A DNA stretch of 15,086 nt from JAQSWP01 sp040255215 (GTDB taxonomy: Bacteria; Pseudomonadota; Alphaproteobacteria; Reyranellales; JAQSWP01): positions 1 to 15,086 of the forward strand of contig JBDZUM010000106.1 in NCBI GenBank assembly GCA_040255215.1, in the 5' to 3' direction. The first letter of the stretch is position 1. Each line of letters begins with the position of its first letter. The position numbers were made by a program, and so were the translations under genes. The notes beneath the pieces are model-generated. The model was not told the DNA's origin and made no database searches. It was given only the letters and a program-made list of their open reading frames with translations. Positions 11,436-15,086 of this stretch are shown piece after piece.

Positions 11436-12884
11436 CTACTGCACGATCTTGACCTGCTGCCCCACGACCATCCCGTCGTTGTTGTCGAGGCCGTTCAGCA
11501 CGCGGAAGCGCTCGACCTTGAAGTCGGGATAGGGCAGGCGGGCAGCGAGGCTCTGTACGGTATCGCCGGCGCGCACCGGAACGACGCGGATGCGGTAGGG
11601 ACGCAGCCCGGCCGCTTCATTCTCCGAAAGTCGATGGAAACTCTGCGCCGTGCGCTCGAAGCCCCCGCGCGTGCGCTCGCCGGCGCCGACCGGCGCCAGG
11701 AACATGAAGCGATAGATCGTGCTGGCGTCGTAGCGCAGCGCCACCACCGTTCCCTCGACGGGCCGGCCACTGACCCGGCCGCGCACCCTGCCTTCGGCCG
11801 CCTCGAAACCGTTGATGGTGGTGCGGCGTATGTTGGCGACGCCGTTATTGGTCGAGCGCGAGAGATACTCCGACATCGACAGGCCCTGGTTGGGCGCGCC
11901 GTCGAACACGATCAGCGAGCCGTCGGGATTCTGCGCGATGACGCTGTCGGCGCGGTTGAACAGGCGATAGCCCGCCGGCACCTCGAAACCGAAGCCGAGC
12001 TGGGGATGGACGAAGCGCTGGCCGCGGGCGAAGCCCTGCGCCGGGCTGTCGCCGTAGATCAGCCCGTCGACCGCCGCCAGATAGGCCTGGCGGTCGGTGC
12101 GCGAGCCGGTGGCGCCGCTGGCCTTGGCCTCGCGCGCCGCCCGCGCCACCCGCTCGGGCGTGCGCGGATGGGTCGACATGATGTTGTAGCGATCGACCTG
12201 GCCCGGCTGGCCCATCATCGCCGCTTCCAGCCGGCTCTGCGCGTCCATGCGGTCGAGGAAATCGCCGGCCGCCGCCACGTCGTAGCCACCGCGGCCGATA
12301 TAGCGGATGCCCAGCGTATCGGCCTCGAACTCCTGGTCGCGCGAATAGCCGGCGACCAGCGCCTGGCCGGTGCCGGCCGAGGCGTTGGCCAGTTCGCCGC
12401 TGCCGGTCACGACGCCGACCAGCACGCCCAGCAGGCCGGCGCCGACCGCCGCCGTCTGCCGCTGGGCGGCGTGGCGGGCGGTGACATGGCCCATCTCGTG
12501 GCCCAGCACGGAGGCGAGCTCGGCCTCGCTCTGGGCCAGCGCCAGCAAACCGCGCGTGACGTAGACGTAGCCGCCGGGCAGGGCGAAGGCGTTGACGATC
12601 GGGCTGTCGAGCACCGTGAAGGTCCATTGCGCGTTCGGCAGTTCGGTGCGCGGCACCAGGGACTGGCCGACGCGGGTGACGTATGACTGAACCTTCTCGT
12701 CCTCATAGCGGCCGAACTCGGCCAGGATCTGCGGATGCATCTCCGCGCCGGCGCGCTGTTCCTCCTGCGGCGACACCAGGCTGACCATCGGCCGGCCGGT
12801 GGCGGGGTTGGTGGTGCAGCCCGACAGCGCCAGCGCCGACAGCGCGGCGAGCAACGAAATCTTCAGCATCCGCATGGTGGTCAT
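11436..12884 (-). CDS. M48 family metalloprotease lipoprotein with LysM-like C-terminus
   Basis: A 482-residue envelope protease. The N-terminus is a lipoprotein signal with lipobox LSGC (residues 20-23), so C23 should be acylated and the protein lodged in a membrane facing the periplasm. The M48 domain carries HEMGH (129-133), the two zinc His and the catalytic Glu, and EFEAD (185-189), supplying the third ligand. FALPGGYVYVTRGLL (100-114) and MSTHPRTPERV are typical of BepA/YfgC-like members, which handle outer-membrane protein assembly. Residues 431-482 (RAGDTVQSLAARLP, then LNGLDNNDG) look like a LysM-type peptidoglycan-binding module. The start overlaps the stop of the upstream nuclease-like gene by ATGA, so the two are likely translated in a coupled way. 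ATG 12875 is an alternative start. Confidence 0.95.
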   Translation of the reverse strand: MTTMRMLKISLLAALSALALSGCTTNPATGRPMVSLVSPQEEQRAGAEMHPQILAEFGRYEDEKVQSYVTRVGQSLVPRTELPNAQWTFTVLDSPIVNAFALPGGYVYVTRGLLALAQSEAELASVLGHEMGHVTARHAAQRQTAAVGAGLLGVLVGVVTGSGELANASAGTGQALVAGYSRDQEFEADTLGIRYIGRGGYDVAAAGDFLDRMDAQSRLEAAMMGQPGQVDRYNIMSTHPRTPERVARAAREAKASGATGSRTDRQAYLAAVDGLIYGDSPAQGFARGQRFVHPQLGFGFEVPAGYRLFNRADSVIAQNPDGSLIVFDGAPNQGLSMSEYLSRSTNNGVANIRRTTINGFEAAEGRVRGRVSGRPVEGTVVALRYDASTIYRFMFLAPVGAGERTRGGFERTAQSFHRLSENEAAGLRPYRIRVVPVRAGDTVQSLAARLPYPDFKVERFRVLNGLDNNDGMVVGQQVKIVQ

Positions 12885-13648
12885 GGGTCCAGCACCTCGA
12901 TCTGTTGCGGGTGGGTGACGTCGACGAAGGGGCCGTTATAGCGCCGCAGCCAGCCGCGCACGCGGATCCGCCGATCCTTGAGTGCAGCAAGCTCGATGCC
13001 CGAAGCGGCGAATGCCGCCAGTGCGGGCCGCTCGATGCGGGCGGTGAAGTCGCTGCGCCAGTCGGCTGCGGTGTTGAGATACACCGTGCCGCGCACGCGC
13101 GCGACCTCGACCACCCGCGCCTCGACGATCTGGAACCGGTCGAGGCCGGCTGCCGCAGTCTCCGGCGTCAATATGGCGAAATAAGGCAGCGCCCACAGGC
13201 CGCGACCGGCGGCCCGCGCCTCGGCCTCCAGCGCCAGCATTTCCGCCGCTTTCTCCGGCGCGTCGGGCCGTGTCCACACGCGCACCAGCCCGGCGCGCAG
13301 CAATTCGCCCTGAACCCATCGGCCATCGCCGTCGTTGACGTGGCTCAACATGGCACCGTGCCGATCGCGCCGGTCGGGCGTTGCCGGCACAAGGGCGCGA
13401 TCGCGCACCAGCGCATCGAGCGCGGCTTTCGCCTGTGCCGCCGCCTGCCGCTCCTCCGTCCGTCTTGCATCGGGTGCGACGATGCCGGCCAGGCGCAGGA
13501 CCTGGCCATCCGCCAGCTTCAGCGACTGCCCGTCGATGACCGCCGCGCCGCGCAGCGGGGACGAAGCATTCTGGGCGCGCGGCGTTTGCGCCGGCGCCAG
13601 CAGAGCCAGGATCAACAGGCCGGCAGATGCAACGCTTCGGAACGCCAT
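12881..13648 (-). CDS. Exported staphylococcal-nuclease-like protein, active site degraded
   Basis: A 255-residue protein with a signal peptide (SVASAGLLILALLAPAQTPR, cleavage near AQ-NA) and an OB-type SNase fold: VIDGQSLKLADGQVLRLAGI (38-56), a helix, then RHGAMLSHV (96-104) and helical GRGLWAL. In Staphylococcus nuclease the key residues are R35, D40, E43 and R87. Here the matching positions are R52 kept, Asp to Val, Glu to D60 and Arg to A99, so nuclease activity is doubtful. The C-terminal 90 residues (FQIVEARVVEVARVRGTVYL, later RIRVRGWLRRYNGPFVDVTH) form an OB-like second domain seen in alphaproteobacterial members as I recall them. It is the first gene of an operon with the M48 lipoprotein. 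Only 39 bases separate it from the divergent pip gene. Confidence 0.82.
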   Translation of the reverse strand: MAFRSVASAGLLILALLAPAQTPRAQNASSPLRGAAVIDGQSLKLADGQVLRLAGIVAPDARRTEERQAAAQAKAALDALVRDRALVPATPDRRDRHGAMLSHVNDGDGRWVQGELLRAGLVRVWTRPDAPEKAAEMLALEAEARAAGRGLWALPYFAILTPETAAAGLDRFQIVEARVVEVARVRGTVYLNTAADWRSDFTARIERPALAAFAASGIELAALKDRRIRVRGWLRRYNGPFVDVTHPQQIEVLDP

Positions 13649-13687
13649 GCTAGGATCGGTCACCCAGTGCGAAGTCGGTTGAGGGAC

Positions 13688-14698
13688 ATGCCGCGGTCGG
13701 AAACAGTATTGCGCAGCGAATTGTTCGGCGATATCCAGCCTTACGCCAGCGGTACGCTGCCCGTCGATGGCATCCATACGCTGTATTGGGAGCAATCGGG
13801 CAATCCGGACGGCGTGCCGGTCGTGTTCCTGCATGGCGGGCCGGGCGCCGGCGCCGCTGCCGTGCATCGCCGCTTCTTCGATCCCGAATTCTACCGTGTG
13901 GTGATTTTCGACCAGCGCGGCGCGGGGCGGTCGACGCCGCTGGGGTCGCTGGCCGCCAACACCACCCAGGACCTGATCGCCGATATCGAGCGCCTGCGTC
14001 GTCATCTGGGCATCGAACGCTGGCTGGTGTTCGGCGGTTCCTGGGGCTCGACCCTGTCGCTGGCCTATGGCGTCGCCTATCCCGAGCGCTGCCTGGGTTT
14101 CGTGCTGCGCGGCATCTTCCTCGGCGCCAGGTCGGAGATCGACTGGTTCCTGCAAGGCATGCGGGCGGTGTTTCCCGAGGCCTGGCAGGAATTCATCGGC
14201 TTCCTGCCGCAAGACGAGCGCGCCGACGTGCTGAGCAGCTATTACCGGCGGCTGACCAGCGAGGATCCGGCCGTGCATCTGCCGGCGGCGCGGGTGTGGA
14301 GCCGCTACGAGGCGGCGTGCTCGACCTTGCATCCCAATCCCCGCGCCGTGCTCGAAGCCGATGGCGGCAATTTCGCCCTCGCCCTGGCCCGCATCGAGGC
14401 GCACTACTTCATGCACGACTGCTTCCTGCCCGAGGGCTGGGCGGCGCGCGGCGTCGAACGCATCCGCCATTTGCCGACGACCATCGTGCAGGGCCGCTAC
14501 GACATCGTCTGTCCGCCGGTCACGGCCGATGCGCTGGCGCGGATCTGGCCGGAAGCCGACTACGTGGTGGTGCCCGATGCCGGGCATTCGGCGCTCGAAC
14601 CGGGCATTCGCGCCGCGCTGGTGACCAGCACAGAGCGCTTCCGCCTCGGCTGGCGCGGCATCGATCCCATCGCGCCGCAATTTCCCTGGCAGGCCTGA
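13688..14698 (+). CDS. pip: Proline iminopeptidase
   Basis: A 336-residue cytosolic alpha/beta hydrolase of peptidase family S33 that removes N-terminal proline from peptides. The oxyanion loop is HGGPG (49-53), DQRGAGRS (75-82) is the usual Pip segment, the nucleophile is S118 in GGSWGS, the acid is D272 in QGRYDIVCPP, and the base is H300 in DAGHSA. The N-terminus (IQPYASGTLPVDGIHTLYWE) and the end (DPIAPQFPW) also fit. The start at 13688 is the first ATG consistent with Pip homologues; GAGGG lies close, only two bases before it. The frame is open much further upstream over the divergent gene, but that is antisense shadow. The next gene starts six bases after the stop, suggesting co-transcription. 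Confidence 0.93.
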   Translation: MPRSETVLRSELFGDIQPYASGTLPVDGIHTLYWEQSGNPDGVPVVFLHGGPGAGAAAVHRRFFDPEFYRVVIFDQRGAGRSTPLGSLAANTTQDLIADIERLRRHLGIERWLVFGGSWGSTLSLAYGVAYPERCLGFVLRGIFLGARSEIDWFLQGMRAVFPEAWQEFIGFLPQDERADVLSSYYRRLTSEDPAVHLPAARVWSRYEAACSTLHPNPRAVLEADGGNFALALARIEAHYFMHDCFLPEGWAARGVERIRHLPTTIVQGRYDIVCPPVTADALARIWPEADYVVVPDAGHSALEPGIRAALVTSTERFRLGWRGIDPIAPQFPWQA

Positions 14699-14704
14699 GA
14701 CGGC

Positions 14705-15086
14705 GTGCGCGCGCCGCAAGCCAGCGCCGCGCCGCTCCGCGCTTTCCGTCTCGGTTTCCTGGCGCTGTGCATCGGCGCCATTGCCGTGCTTTTGTTTGCC
14801 GGCCTGCATGACGATGCGAGCCGCTGGGCTTTCGCCAATCGCTGCGACGGGCGCGATGCGATGACCTACTATTTCGCCGCGCTGGCGTCTTTGCAGGACA
14901 TCAGCCCTTACGATCTGCAGACCATCAGTGCCCGCTTCCACGTCGACGCGCTGTTCGTCTATCCGCTCTTCGTTCTGCCGCTGTTCTATCCGCTGCTGGC
15001 CTTCGAGCCCGACACGGCGCTGCTGGTGCTGGCGCTGCTGCGCCTTGTTTGCCTTGGCGGTGTGCTGACGCTGTGGGCGCGATTGC
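14705..15086 (+). CDS. Multi-pass membrane protein, GT87/DUF2029-like (3' end outside window)
   Basis: The first 127 residues of a membrane protein running off the window. The start is taken as GTG at 14705, six bases after the pip stop; no ATG is available before residue 53 in this frame. Hydrophobic segments are near 16-34 (GFLALCIGAIAVLLFAGL), 82-100 (ALFVYPLFVLPLFYPLLAF) and 105-124. Between the first two lies a loop with DAMTYYFAALASLQDISPYD and then YP in the next helix. The order of an early helix, a loop with Asp and Tyr, PYD and then a YP-rich helix matches polyprenyl-phosphate-linked mannosyltransferases (GT87/DUF2029) and related GT-C proteins. The assignment rests on this pattern only; catalytic residues cannot be checked further. 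Confidence 0.65.
   Translation, partial: MRAPQASAAPLRAFRLGFLALCIGAIAVLLFAGLHDDASRWAFANRCDGRDAMTYYFAALASLQDISPYDLQTISARFHVDALFVYPLFVLPLFYPLLAFEPDTALLVLALLRLVCLGGVLTLWARL

Noticed and set aside
11331..12686. A 451-residue plus-strand open frame
   Set aside because: It lies wholly antisense to the M48 protease gene, which has clear HExxH and lipobox motifs; its Ala/Arg/His-rich translation is typical of GC-rich antisense shadow.
12905..13687. Long upstream extension of the pip frame
   Set aside because: The extension is antisense to the nuclease-like gene; the Pip N-terminus fits the ATG at 13688.

Overview
The window is GC-rich, densely packed bacterial DNA. The gene set and order (a SUV3-type helicase, a small S4 RNA-binding protein, the seven-iron ferredoxin FdxA, then a CarD/CdnL-type regulator) together with DUF1127, SIMPL and DUF1223 proteins point to an alphaproteobacterium, most likely a Rhodospirillales- or Reyranella-like lineage. 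That placement is from memory of such genomes, not from a search. A run of 100 Ns at 2964-3063 shows that this is a scaffold joined over an unsequenced gap.

Left part (1-2934, + strand): the 3' end of aconitase (acnA) closed by a hairpin; a periplasmic SIMPL-domain protein; a nitroreductase; then an AT-richer control region carrying a perfect 15-bp palindrome laid over a -35 element. It drives two very small genes: an unknown 73-aa basic protein and a 72-aa DUF1127 protein. Both have strong Shine-Dalgarno sites, and that of the first is built into a 7-bp hairpin. A good terminator follows.

Gap and centre (2935-5403): a minus-strand gene for an exported protein is probably cut by the N gap, with its signal peptide on one side and perhaps its last residues on the other. 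Then follow a Bcr/CflA-type drug efflux transporter and an exported DUF1223 thioredoxin-like protein with a CSSC motif.

Core block (5482-11413, + strand): SUV3-like RNA helicase with a long Ala-rich and Arg-rich C-terminal extension, S4-domain protein, fdxA, carD with a long structured leader that also holds a 40-codon ORF overlapping the carD start by ATGA, a textbook terminator, and a calcineurin-type phosphatase homologue that has lost almost all its metal ligands (a likely pseudoenzyme). The block reads as RNA metabolism and transcription control next to an electron carrier.

Right part (11436-15086): on the minus strand, a degenerate staphylococcal-nuclease-like secreted protein and an M48 lipoprotein metalloprotease overlap by ATGA and form an envelope operon. 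Divergently, on the plus strand, come proline iminopeptidase (pip) and the start of a multi-pass membrane protein resembling GT87/DUF2029 glycosyltransferases, cut by the window end.

No complete new defence or mobile system is visible: no IS, CRISPR, tRNA or rRNA was seen. The points most worth a second look are the pseudo-phosphatase after carD, the leader ORF and hairpins before carD, the palindrome plus SD hairpin controlling the small-protein operon, and the catalytically degraded nuclease coupled to the M48 protease.
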